From NCBI GenBank assembly GCA_013399115.1, contig VXAA01003385.1, forward strand, positions 1-64,000: a stretch of DNA of 64,000 nt, read 5' to 3'. The notes beneath the pieces were generated by a model, which made no database searches, had not been told where the DNA came from, and saw nothing but the letters and a program-made list of their open reading frames with translations. The stretch comes from Anseranas semipalmata (taxonomy: Eukaryota > Chordata > Aves > Anseriformes > Anseranatidae). Made by a program: the position numbers and the translations under genes. Position 1 is the first letter of the stretch. Every line of letters begins with the position of its first letter. Below, one piece after another: positions 38,001 through 48,300 of this stretch.

Positions 38001-41000
38001 AACTAGTTACTTAGATTCAGTTGGACTGAATCCATGATAAACTTTGATCCATGTCAGGCTTTCACAAAAAAAAATCTAGGATAATCCAGAGGAAGTACAG
38101 AGAATCCCATTGTGTCAGAGTTGTTCTCCTCCCTGCCCCCAGCCCATATACTTAGTAATTTCTAACTTCAGCCTTGAGAAGTGCCTTGACAGTCAAACTC
38201 AAAATTCAGAGCTTATAGTGCAAGCAATTGTTCTATTTCAGCTCTTGATCAATATTTTCCATTCAACTTACTAAGCACCAGGCACATGGGACTGACTCAC
38301 TGCCCTCAGCCAGCAGGGACTATGATAGTATCTCCTACTCACCCTCTGGGAGGAGTTTATTGCCATTGTAACTGGAGTTCCACTCACAATGGAACTCAAA
38401 GACTTCACTTTATCAGCTTGTCCTACCCTGTCTCTGACCACTGCCGCTCAACTCACTATTTACCTAGCTACATGCCTAAAAATGGAGTTGCATAACTGCA
38501 TGACACCCTTTAGCAACTACTCCACCAAGTTCAATACCATAGGTCAATTTAGCAAACTCCAGCTTGACTTGTTTCTGTTTAACCCAACAATGAAACAGGA
38601 AAAAAAAGTACCAAGCATTCAAAACTAAAATCTCAGTGTGAGATGGGAATATGAAAATAAGGAAAATGAAAGATGAGATGTCTCAAAGGAGCTTCCTTAA
38701 AGTCTGTTCTTTAATGTTACATAGTTGTAAGACTGCTGTTTGCAAAGAAAGCCTAAGAATTGTTAAATAAGTTAGTTTTGGAGAGCCAATCATTAAGTCT
38801 GTGAAGTGCTGAGTATCTTTAAAAACACGTTTTTCACGTTATATTAATATACATACTTGGGGGATCAGTGTTTTCATCTACAGGTGTATCAGAAGTTGAC
38901 AAGAGCTGTGGAACACAATGGAATTGCGTTAGTATCCAAGTATTGCTTTTCCTTCTACGTACCTTTCTAGCAATTCCTTCCCTTATCAACCATGCTAAGC
39001 TTTTTATCTGAATGGTATCACAAGTCCAAATACACAAGTCTGAATTTATACAACTACATAACCAATATAAAGTTAGCACTGACCACTTCTATTAAAAGAA
39101 GCTTGGCTTATTCTTGTTATATCTTGTATGGATAAAAGTAATTCAGGTGTGAGGAGCCACACAGACAATTAAAAATTGTCTGCAGCTGCTTTTTGAAATA
39201 GCAATTGCTGATCTGCATTATTCGCCAAAACTTACATAATCGTAATTTCCTTCTCCTGACACAGAGGCTCAAAGGATCTTGTTGCCTCATAATGAGGAGC
39301 AAAGGTTTGTCTGTAAATGACTGAGTGTTGTAATCCCTGAATTACTGCTATAAAATTATACCACCTACTTAATTTCTCATGAAACTCATTCCATGAGTAA
39401 CCCTGTACAGGTTAAGTTCTAATATTTCAATTCCTTTACCCTTAGTTCAGCGCTGATTTTTTTTTGTGCCCATAAAGAGCATTTACCATGTTACAGATCT
39501 AATAGAAATATATACAGAAGGCAGAAGGATGTATGGGACTCCCAAAAAGAACACAGCACTCTTCAACAAGGGAAAAAACAAAGATACAGAACAGTAAGGT
39601 TTACCTGTTCAAGAAGATGGGGAAACCTGGCCTGAATTTGACTTACAAACTCTCCTCCTTTTACACGAAGCAGATACTCACACCTGAAACATTGGCAAAA
39701 ATGTATTAAATTATACTTTCTATTTCCCAATGAGAAGAAAAAAACACAGAAGAATGAAACCATCTACAATAGTAGAGCATAACTTAAATGCATGTTTCTC
39801 TTCCTTTACTGAGGGTGAAGAGTTCTTTTAACTGGAAGTTTGATCCAGCCTGGTATCTGGTAACATTTCAATAAAGCTTTTCCATGATGTTCAGCAATCA
39901 GTAGTCTTAGGTATGTAAATGCAGGAGCTTTGCATTCTACTACCACTTGTAATCAAAATGGCACATCATGAAAAATGATACTGTGTCAGCTTCATTGCAA
40001 AGTGCGGTGACAAACTGTTTCTAATTTGCATCTTCTTATCATTCTTCTACTCAAATCATTCAAAAGAAGTTAACAAAATTCAACACTACTGTCAAAAGCA
40101 GATCTGCTTCATGAATGCAGAGTTTTGCCTCTTAAGTACATTTACTAACCAGGCATAACATAGAAGGAAATAAAGGCATTGTTTAATTCTAGATGCTTCC
40201 TGTAATCCAACAGGAGCTGGTAAATTGCCTTTGAAAGACTAGTTGGAGATCTACAATGTTAAGTATTATATTATTCACTTTCCTGAAATTATGTGCAGCT
40301 ATTTCTGTCATTAATGGATGTGGAGATTTTCACAGGCACAGCCAGCTGTCAGGTATGCAACTGCTATTTAATTATGGGGAATGTATTCAAAAGTTATTTC
40401 TGTCATTTTTCCAGAGACATGTTAACAGTCGTTCAAACCTTCTTCACAGTCTTCACAAAGAGCATTCAACACGTGCACAGAACTAGACTGAAGTTCAAAG
40501 TTCTTTCTACCTCAATTCTCAGCAGCTTTTCTTCTCCTCAGCCTGCTTTCTGACCACTTATCCAAGTATGCTCACTAACAACACAGCATCACTTGCTAAC
40601 AGTGATTTGGGGATGCACACAGCTTTTAGTTACGAAGTGGAAACTATTAAGCATCACGCTTAATGAAGAAGTGTTTTCAGCCACGTTCAGCACTTTAGAG
40701 CTTTTAAAAAGATGTACGTGAAATAAATCCAAATGATAAGAGTAAATTTGTAGACCATATGGTGAAGTTAAAAACACTCAGTGCAGTACACAGCTACCAA
40801 AATTAAAAGTACTTAAGCAGTAGGGATATGAACAAATTATAGTAAAGGTTTTACAAGTTACCTTGGAAACCACTTTGCGTGCTCAATCCATGGATCATCT
40901 CCAGATTCCCAGCACCTTAACCCACCGTCACAGCAAAAACACTTGACATCATCATTGCGGCCTTTAAAAAACAAGGTGAAATATCTAGCAAACATTTACA

Positions 41001-41941
41001 CAGGTTACTTTAAAATAAATATTGACATAGCGATATGAATAAAATCAGAGATACCAGGTTTTCTTACCTACATAGTAAAAGCCAGCATCTGCAAGCTGTT
41101 CAGGTTGAACTGGAATCCTAGCTGGCCAATTTATGAATGTTTTAACACGTGCTTCATGGGTTTGCATGCTCACATTTGAAACATTGAAACTTGGTTGGTC
41201 TCGGGTAAGGTTTTCCACAAAAGGGCAGTTAGGGAAGTGCCTCCGATGCTCTGACATGGCATTATCTTTTGGTTCCCAGTTACTCAACTGACCACCACAA
41301 GCGAAACAAGCAACTTTGTCTGCTGTCCCCAAGTAATAAAGTCCAGCCTTTGCCAGATCCGTGGGTGAGAGAAACATCAGGGGCCATGCATGGAAAGTGC
41401 GTAGTCTAGCATCTTCTGTACTCATAGAAGGATTGTGAAGCTTAGGTCTTAAGTATGAGAGGTCTTCAACAGCCCTAGTAGTTATTGGGTCTTGAGGAAA
41501 ACTGGAAAAAGAGCCACTGAAATAGCCAACTTGTTCAAAGCTTGGAGAAAGTGTCATGGAATGTAGAGATGGTGAGAGTCCGCTTGTGACCAAAGGTGAA
41601 AAGGCAGAACGAGAGGACAGCCCAAGGTTGTTAACTGAAAGCATGTTTTGAACAAAACTGCAGCTAGGATACAGCTGTTTATGCTTTTCCATAGCATTAT
41701 CTCCTGGTTGCCAGTTGTCCAACACTAAGCCACAACTGAAGCATTTAACCTTGTCTTGCACACCAGTGTAATAAAACCCAGCCCGGGCAAGACTCCGTTC
41801 TGACACTGGTACATTAACAGGGAAAGTAGAAAACGTTGACATTCTGTAGAGTTCACAGGATAAGTCGTACTTCAGTTCACCACACAGGGCACTCTGCTTC
41901 ATCATGCTAGCCAAGAAAGGGCTATTTTCCATTACGTTCAT
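34862..41941 (-). CDS. BIRC2: BIRC2 / cIAP1 (avian ITA), eight-exon spliced coding region
   Basis: Inhibitor-of-apoptosis RING E3 ubiquitin ligase. It binds TRAF2, ubiquitinates RIPK1 and NIK, and restrains caspase-8-dependent death and non-canonical NF-kB signalling in the cytoplasm. Coding exons on the minus strand: 41941-41068, 40961-40862, 39683-39605, 38905-38857, 37840-37598, 36339-36085, 35951-35910 and 35055-34862. All introns are GT-AG with matching phases, totalling 1836 nt or 611 residues. Three BIR zinc sites follow the C-x2-C-x16-H-x6-C spacing: C67/C70/H87/C94, C212/C215/H232/C239 and C299/C302/H319/C326. Then come a UBA (about 386-432), a CARD (about 450-540) and a RING (C564 to C598). 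No disruptive change is seen. Birds appear to have a single co-orthologue of mammalian BIRC2 and BIRC3, so the symbol choice is a convention. Confidence 0.97.
35056..35909 (-). other. BIRC2 intron between coding exons 7 and 8
   Basis: 0.85 kb with no recognised insertion. The frame at 35004-35255 is an artefact spanning the splice site. Confidence 0.8.
35910..35951 (-). CDS. BIRC2: BIRC2 coding exon 7 (micro-exon)
   Basis: 42 bases between a ttttattttag acceptor and a cag/gtatct donor. It encodes [13 protein letters not shown], the linker between CARD and RING, and matches the mammalian protein in position and sequence. Phase 1 at both ends. Confidence 0.93.
36085..36339 (-). CDS. BIRC2: BIRC2 coding exon 6 (CARD)
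   Basis: 255 bases, residues about 449-533, encoding most of the CARD (from [17 protein letters not shown] to [10 protein letters not shown]). In mammalian cIAP1 this domain restrains RING dimerisation. The exon is phase 1 at both ends, so skipping would remove the CARD without a frameshift. Confidence 0.96.
36340..37597 (-). other. BIRC2 intron between coding exons 5 and 6
   Basis: 1.26 kb of AT-rich intron with poly-T and poly-A runs near 36840 and 37030. The minus-strand frame at 37303-37584 is hydrophobic noise within it. Confidence 0.7.
37598..37840 (-). CDS. BIRC2: BIRC2 coding exon 5 (UBA)
   Basis: 243 bases, residues about 368-448. It holds the UBA domain with its [12 protein letters not shown] loop (ubiquitin-binding MGF motif) and an acidic/basic stretch ([14 protein letters not shown]) leading to the CARD. 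Phase 1 at both ends. Confidence 0.96.
37841..38856 (-). other. BIRC2 intron between coding exons 4 and 5
   Basis: About 1 kb; nothing else recognised. Confidence 0.7.
38857..38905 (-). CDS. BIRC2: BIRC2 coding exon 4
   Basis: 49 bases after a gtgttccacag acceptor and before a ccaa/gtatgt donor. It encodes the BIR3-UBA linker ([16 protein letters not shown]). The small size and phases are fixed by the neighbouring exons. Confidence 0.93.
38906..39604 (-). other. BIRC2 intron between coding exons 3 and 4
   Basis: 0.7 kb; nothing else recognised. Confidence 0.7.
39605..39683 (-). CDS. BIRC2: BIRC2 coding exon 3
   Basis: 79 bases after a tttcag acceptor and before a gaacag/gtaa donor. It contributes the last zinc-ligand Cys of BIR3 (C326) and the following helix ([16 protein letters not shown]). 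Confidence 0.95.
39684..40861 (-). other. BIRC2 intron between coding exons 2 and 3
   Basis: 1.2 kb; short frames on both strands without known products. No mobile element recognised. Confidence 0.7.
40862..40961 (-). CDS. BIRC2: BIRC2 coding exon 2 (BIR3 core)
   Basis: 100 bases encoding [20 protein letters not shown] and the H319-containing helix of BIR3. The [12 protein letters not shown] stretch is the peptide-binding groove that accepts IAP-binding motifs such as that of SMAC/DIABLO. The groove residues look intact. Confidence 0.96.
40962..41067 (-). other. BIRC2 intron between coding exons 1 and 2
   Basis: A 106-base intron that splits BIR3. It is unusually short beside the other BIRC2 introns. 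Confidence 0.9.
41068..41941 (-). CDS. BIRC2: BIRC2 coding exon 1 (BIR1, BIR2, start of BIR3)
   Basis: 874 coding bases from ATG (41941-41939) to a tgtag/gtaag donor, residues 1-291. BIR1 covers about 31-98, the site that binds TRAF2 in mammalian cIAP1. A Ser-rich linker covers about 100-170, BIR2 about 176-245, and BIR3 starts at about 265. The ATG has A at -3. A second in-frame ATG three codons on gives the familiar MNVMENS start. The exon continues upstream as 5' UTR to 42043. Confidence 0.97.
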
Positions 41942-41999
41942 AATGGACTATTGTTGGAAAAATGGGACAAGTCTTCCTCTGGGAGGTAGTTGTGTGCAT
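41922..41999 (-). promoter_or_regulatory. Upstream ORF overlapping the BIRC2 start codon
   Basis: In the 102-base 5' UTR part of this exon, an ATG at 41999-41997 opens a 25-codon frame. It is out of frame with BIRC2 and stops at TAG (41924-41922), about 20 bases past the main ATG. Its context is weak (T at -3, C at +4) while the main start has A at -3, so leaky scanning would be needed. Mammalian cIAP1 is known to be limited by an upstream ORF and to use cap-independent initiation. A similar role here is inference. Confidence 0.7.
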
Positions 42000-42043
42000 T
42001 AAAGGCAATTCTGAATAACCCCTGCCTGTACAAGAGTAAGAAC
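41942..42043 (-). other. BIRC2 5' UTR segment
   Basis: Non-coding upstream part of the first coding exon, bounded by an acceptor (cattttcag/gttctt) at 42044-42045. The long intron 1 lies beyond it. The exact acceptor is inferred from sequence. Confidence 0.7.
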
Positions 42044-42248
42044 CTGAAAATGAAATATTTATGTGCAACTTTGAATGCATTTATGAATAGAATTAGCCAC
42101 AGACTTTAAACATTTGCAAAGTTCTTGTTCTTGTCTCTACACAACTGCTTTTACACAAAAGCTGATCCATCCCATCAACAATTAAGGAAAGCATGTTAAA
42201 AAGGACTTTCCCTTGAACTACATATGCATCACGTGCTTTCCTTGTGCT

Positions 42249-42295
42249 GTATATCTGGGACAGTGGTATCAATTAGTCAGGCTAGTAGAGGTGGA
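42249..42295. repeat. Short duplicated segment, copy 1
   Basis: The block from tatctgggacag through ggctagtagaggtgg recurs at 43641-43687 with about two mismatches, 1.4 kb away within the same intron. Confidence 0.85.
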
Positions 42296-43587
42296 ATCCA
42301 GAGGGGAAACCCTCAGGTGGGTTTATCAAAATCCTTTGTCAATAAAGAAACTAAAATGGGGGGGGAGGGGGGTATAACATGGTATGTTCCAGTTTAAAAT
42401 GATGTCAAGTGATTTAGGAACTATTTCACCTTAGACAGCTGATAAATATGCAGCCCATACACACACAACATTTTGGTTTGCAAGTCTCATTAGGAAGCTC
42501 AAAGTAATGGTTTATTAAGCTCAAAAGAGCCCCTGAACAGACATTGCTCAATTAATCCAGTATATTTGCTACTATTGAACTGCCAAAAATACCCTTGACA
42601 TCTGCATATTGTTGCAGCAATTGTTAAGACTTAAAAAGCCAGTGTATACTCAACTTCACCTATATCAAATATTCAGCTGAGATGCACACATCCTATGCAT
42701 TGCCTCTGACAAGAATGTACTGTCTTAATGAGCCCCAGGCTTTTCTGTCTGTAACACTGTCAGCACTGACTGAACAGAGCATTTCAGTTTTAACCTGGTG
42801 CCTTAGTTACAAGTATGCATTTACCACATTTAACATAAATAAATTGCTTTGTGTCAGGACATTCTAATGCTTTATATAGATAAATTAAGTCTCTTCTGTA
42901 TGCCATGTTTATAAACCAAACAATCCTCAGATAAAGGGAAAAAAATAAAGCCTTAGTTTCTTTATTTGTGCACAGAACTACCCCCCAGAGTTCAGACTGA
43001 AGTCCCTTCTAAGGTGCCTACGCCTCCATATTGATACTGACTGTTCACAAGAAGAAACTGTAGATGTCTATAGCTTCAACCAAGTCTTTTGGGCAGAACA
43101 AAACCTGTAAAGAAGAAAGAGGAGTGTTTCAAAATATGTAATATCTATATAAACTACACAAATTGAAGCACTGAAGTTGTAGAGGAAGCTTTTTTGAGAT
43201 GTCAGCTAGTTAGTTTCAGGAAGTCAAATTCATGTACTGTCACATGGAGTGGTTTTTACACAATTTCCCTGTTACTGATACATATGCAGAACTGTTTAAT
43301 CCACAAGCAGAAGTGTTTGGCAGATGGATGAATCCAGTTGCTTGATCACAAGCTGTATCAGTGTAACTAGAGGTAAGATCTTGTACTAAAGAAGGTACAT
43401 CCATTTAAATTTGCTTAAGCCTGCAGAATGTCAGACAATAAAGATCCAATTTTATTATACTGACTTAAATTAAGACTATTGGAACCTCTTATCTAGTTAA
43501 ATCTAACTATATTTAAAGTGTAGGACTTCAGCAAAATTTTGAACTTCACCAAAAGTTTCAGGCAAGAACAAAGATAAAGTTCACACA

Positions 43588-43745
43588 TTTATATATATAT
43601 ATATACACATATATACATACATACACACACATATACACATGTGTATCTGGGACAGCGGTATCAATTAGTAAGGCTAGTAGAGGTGGGGTATATGTGTACA
43701 TATATACACACACATACATATATACACACACATATACATATGTGT
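43588..43745. repeat. TA/CA microsatellite interrupted by a unique block
   Basis: Tracts of (TA)n and (CA)n-type units on both sides of a 45-base non-repetitive block (43641-43687) that duplicates 42249-42295. The frame at 43641-43898 passes through it and is not a gene. Confidence 0.85.
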
Positions 43746-44622
43746 TCTTTTATTAAAATCCAAACATATAAGCATATAGCCACCTATTCTGCAGTATTGG
43801 TTCCTAACAAGTTCTTCCAGGAAAGACTCAAAACGGATATACTTGTCATGGTGACAGCCTTAGAAAAGTCACCTACCGGAAAACAGAGTATTTCCTAGTC
43901 ATCTCGCTAGCTCTTAGTAGATTTCTTCTTAATATGGTCACCCTATTACTGCTGCTGCTACTAATTTCTTAATCACCGAGGAAGTGAGTTACAAATGCCA
44001 CACGCCAAACACAGCTGTTGGCACTAAGATATCAACGTACACACACAATGCCAGTCCCAAAAGTTAAGCCAGTCTCCTGACTGGAAAAAGTCGAAATAAG
44101 CGAGGAATATCACACCAAACTGACACCCTAATAATCATTTAGTCCTGAGACTGTTACCTGACGAACACTCTTCTAGTACTACCCTGCATTATAACCCCAC
44201 GTTTCCTCCATATCCACAGTCACCCAAGCACTGAACCTCGTGTGTTGTCCTGCCCCCCACCCCAATCACCCTGCAGTTACACCGAGACGTTATTTAAGCC
44301 CAAATAACTAACATTTGAAGAACCGGAACGCCAGAGCTCAGTACTGCAGGCGCAGCGAGCTCGCCTCAGCGGGGTTACCGCAGCCGCCGAGCGGGGACAC
44401 GCAGCCCCGGAGCCTCCCTCAGGGCCCCTCCTTCCCCCCGCTCCCCGCAGCGGGGCGGCCCCGCCCCCGCCGCGCCCCGCTCGCCTCCCCCCCGCGCCAC
44501 GACCTCCCGCCGCCCCGCTCCATGAGGCCGGTGCCCCCCGGCACGACGCAGCCCGCCCGCCTCAGACCAGGCCGCGGCCCGCACCCCCCCCATACACCCC
44601 CCATCCGCGGCCCCTCACTCAC

Positions 44623-44660
44623 CGCCTCCGGTCGGGCCCCCCGCAGCGGGCGGGCCGGCT
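44623..44660 (-). other. BIRC2 untranslated exon 1 (proposed)
   Basis: A strong donor (gaggcg/gtgagtgag, boundary at 44623/44622) lies about 50 bases downstream of the TATA-like element on the minus strand. If transcription starts about 30 bases after that element, exon 1 is a short non-coding exon of about 20-30 bases. The 5' end is estimated, not seen. Confidence 0.5.
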
Positions 44661-44671
44661 GCGCGCCCCAG

Positions 44672-44679
44672 CCTATATG
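44672..44679 (-). promoter_or_regulatory. TATA-like element, BIRC2 promoter
   Basis: The minus strand reads gcatataggc here, the only AT-rich island in several hundred GC-rich bases, correctly placed between the NF-kB site and the exon 1 donor. It is a weak match to TATAAA. Confidence 0.45.
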
Positions 44680-44737
44680 CGGCGCCGGGCAAGGGGGCGG
44701 AGGGGGAGAGGTGCCCCCGCGGGCACCGCCCCTGCCC

Positions 44738-44747
44738 GGGAAACTCC
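44738..44747. promoter_or_regulatory. NF-kB consensus site, BIRC2 promoter
   Basis: GGGAAACTCC fits the GGGRNWYYCC consensus at every position. It lies about 60 bases upstream of the TATA-like element. Avian ITA and mammalian cIAP genes are induced by Rel/NF-kB, so the position and sequence agree with known regulation. Related gggaaagcccc sequences occur at about 44766 and 45089. Confidence 0.65.
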
Positions 44748-45310
44748 GAGCGGGGCCGGAGCACCGGGAAAGCCCCGGCGGCCGCCGGGCGCATGCGCGG
44801 CCTGAGGGAGAGGGCGGGCGGCGGCAGCTCTGTGCCCGGCCTCCCGGCTGGGGATTGCTGCCGCCCCGGCAGCTGAGGGCTTCCTTCCTCCTCCTCCTCC
44901 TCCTCTTCCTCACGCTCGTATCGCGGCTTTCCTGCGGCGGTTATGGGGGAAGACCGCGCTGCTGCGGGTCGCCTGTGCCCCTCAGCTCCCGCCGCCCTCT
45001 GGCTCCCTCGAGCGAGCGAGCGAGCGAGCGGGGCTCCGGCCCCGCTGCCGCCGGAGTCAGCGGGAACGTTGGGTACTTTCCTGCCGGCCGGGGAAAGCCC
45101 CGAGGGCAGCGTGCTTCCCCAGCGCCGAGCCGGGGCTTTCCAGGCCGCTTCCTGCGCAGTGCGGGGCTGGCGGGCGGCCAGGCCGGCCCGGGGGCAGCTG
45201 CGGGCCGTGCCCCGCGCCTCTGCCCTCTGCGAAGCCACCTGGGCCGTGCTGCGTGTCCTGATACACAGGCTGCTCTGTGGCACGCTCCGAGAGGGGAAGC
45301 AGCACCCCCG

Positions 45311-48300
45311 GTTAAACTTCAGATACTACAAGTCACAGGGGAAGAACAGGAGGAAGACAAAACTGGATACAAATTTCCAGTGGAGTGGTTTAAGACAGTA
45401 TCTGTGCATATGAAAGGCTGAAAAACTTCCACAGCTGGTACAAGAATACTGACCTGAGCTCAAAATCTCCCAGCAAAATTACGATAACGACGTTTCCTAT
45501 AAAGAAACAGCAGATAGAAGATGAAAAAGCCCCGCTTCATAAGTTTGTGATGACAGAATGATAGTAGGGTGCTTGCACAACTGAGAACTGAAGAGTAAAA
45601 ATAAAGGAAGCATAACTGAAGAGTACATTATGACACTAGCGGGTAATTTTTTGTAACTGTGTTCCAGTAAGATGGATTTGCAAAAGACTCATTCATATAT
45701 TTTCTAAAAAGGTTTCAAATTTCCTGTCATATGTGATGACATTAATCAATAATAATGTCAAATTCCAAACATCTAACTGCAGTAAGGTAGTACTGTAACA
45801 CCACTGAACTTCACTTAATTCTAGACATAGAAAAGTTTGTTGTTTCAGCAATTGCTCAAAAAAAAAAAAAACTTTTAAAAAGTTTTAAAGTTTTTTAAAA
45901 GTTTAAAATTATCAGATCACTGACGTGTCATTTTAAGGAAGCTTCTAACATTGAGAAGACAACGCTACTGATTCAAAAATTGAGTCAGCTCTCCAAATAC
46001 CATATCTGAAGATGGATAGGGTGTGGGATTTCAGATTTGTTGGACACAGGGAACTCAATATTGCATAAGCAACTGAGCTCTGTATGTTTGTGTATGTATG
46101 GCTTTAATTGCAGCTGCTAAAACATTTGCTCTCATGGAGCAAGCTGGTGATGCGCCCAGCTTTGGGACTTCAGGCAGGAGTCCCCAAGTAAAGTTACACT
46201 GAATCTATTGCTATAGATTCTAGGAAGCCTCTTGACTTTTAACCATACGTTTTCCCTAAACTAAATAATTCACTGTTCCTCCTTAACTCTCTCTGTCCTG
46301 CAGCACTTCCCCGCCTTGTGCCACTCCACCCCCAGGCACATATCTGCCCTTTGCCCCTCTGTACCCTTCAGCCTCCTCCCAATCTGGCAATATAAGCTGC
46401 CCTTTCCTCCCCTCCCAGGCCTCAAGGCAAGCAGTTTCAGGCTCTCCCTTTCTGCTTGGCAAGCCTCATGTTGCAATAAGGAAGAAGGGAGGGGGAGGAA
46501 CAAAAAAAAAGCAGCCTAAAATGCTTGTAATAGCAGAAAAAGAGGTGCAGCTGTCTTGAGCTGCCAGCCTCCTGCTTGCTTTGTCTCTTTGAGAATAGTA
46601 GCAGCTGCCCCCGTTCTCCCTTCCCACCAATTCCTTTGCTTTTCCAAGGAAGAGGTGAGGGAGCTTTCCCTGCCTACTTAGCTGCAATGATGGATGGTCC
46701 TTTCCCCAGAGGACATGAAATCAGAAGATAACTAAAGGTTTCTTCTTAGGACTGAAATTCCTAAGGAGTGATGCATTATCAGCAGCATCCTGAGTCTGGC
46801 TTCAGCGTGGGACCCAGATAACTCTCCAGAGGAAGGGACAGAGGAGTGCAGTGGTGCTTCGGTCATATGCAAGCCAAAAGCAGCAGGCCTGGGCTTTGGT
46901 TCGCAGGCTGTGGCATGTGCACAATGGGAGCATTCCTTTCGCCTGTTGCAACAAACTTTGAAGATCACAGGCTTGACCTAAGAAACAGCAGGATTGATAA
47001 AAAAGATGCTCTACTTTGCAGATACTTTTGCAGATACTTTGAAGGAAGGAACTTTTCCTTCCTTCAAAGGAAACTGCTTTTTTAGTGAGTCCCAAGTAAT
47101 CCTAGAGGTGACAGTGCTAATAAAAGTGTGGCTGCCACACTACCAGTGTTTGCGAAAATAAACCTAGTGACACTGTTGACTGAAATAGCAAAGGTGCTAT
47201 AGCCGGTTTCTGGAGGTGGAACACAGTGACCCTGCAGCATGAGTGCATTATGAATGCCAGCAATAAGTAGGATAGGCAGCCCAGGAAGTATCTGATGTAA
47301 CAGCATGTCCAGAAATCTTCTCCAGGAGGCCCCTGTGCTGTCTCCCTGTGCTGTCATCCTTCTCTGAGTCCTTCTCCAGTTCACCATCTTCCACAGCGTT
47401 AAAACATCTTGCTTTAGTGGTGCCTCTATAACACACACCTAAACATCTCTGAAGGGAGAGGGTGAAAAGGCACTGCTGTTTGCCTTTCCATTGCTACTGC
47501 TTTTCTCTCCCTTAAATTATGGAGGAAACACCATTACCTAGTTTTTCACCACCATAAGTGACTGTGTCAGAGTATCTCCCTAGGATTTCAATTTTACCAA
47601 TACCCACTCTGGATATGCTCCAATATTAATGGTGACTTTAATCTCAGATGTTTTCAGGAGATGCAAGCAGCTCAAAGCAGCAAATTCATCATGTCTGTTC
47701 TACCAAGGATGAGATACAACATAATCTGCAATTTCAGTAATAGTGCTCTGGTCTTTAATTCTAGCCAAGAATGTACCCCTAGTTGCTTTTTTGTTTTAGG
47801 GAAAAACATTCAGTTAGGTGAAGAAAAAGTACTCCCTAGAACATCACATGGATTACTTCAACTGTGTCTATAGCCTACTTGGCTGTCAATTTATAGAGAC
47901 TATGAAAGTATCTAAATTCCAAGCTGCTTTTAGGAGTGAGAAACAAAGCATTTCTCCAAGGCCTTACGATGCTTCATTGGAGAGCCATGCAACCCAGCCA
48001 GTGAACTCAGAGGTGGAAGCAGACTCCTGTTCCTGCCCTTCCACGAATCTAAACCCATCCATAAAACTCTATACTTGTATTAAAAAGGAAGAAGAGTTAT
48101 CACCAGCTAGTGTCCACATTTTTCAGCTTGCAAAAGGTATCAAATGCTGCTGTGGAGCGTGTTCTAGCAGCTGTGCTGATGCTGCTTATTTTGAATTCAG
48201 AATCAGTAGCTGCTATTCACAGTTCATTGCTGGCATCAACCCCCTTTCCAGCAGTAAAGAGGTAGGTTTTGTCTGTTAAACTGATCTAAGATGGCAATTA

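Larger units (their letters stand above)
42044..44622 (-). other. BIRC2 intron 1 (2.6 kb)
   Basis: Runs from the promoter-proximal donor to the coding exon. It contains a G8AG6 run (42358-42372), a TA/CA microsatellite and a short duplicated segment. A possible extra untranslated exon could start after an acceptor-like tctttacag (minus strand) near 43107, but nothing confirms it. Confidence 0.65.
44320..45310. promoter_or_regulatory. CpG island at the BIRC2 5' end
   Basis: About 1 kb of very GC- and CpG-rich DNA that includes the BIRC2 promoter. It holds several GC boxes (for example gggggcgg, 44693-44700), a (CCT)n run at 44885-44908 and a (GAGC)n run at 45009-45031. Long frames on both strands, including 44315-45421, arise from stop-poor GC sequence. 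The island extends about 600 bases upstream of BIRC2, so a divergent + strand transcript is possible but unproven. Confidence 0.85.

Noticed and set aside
44315..45421. 368-codon + strand open frame across the BIRC2 CpG island
   Set aside because: Pro/Arg/Gly/Ala-rich with no domain. Long frames occur on both strands here because GC-rich DNA has few stops, and the frame overlaps the BIRC2 promoter.
47818..48279. 153-codon + strand frame
   Set aside because: No known motif beyond a chance Cys cluster; no promoter or exon structure seen.
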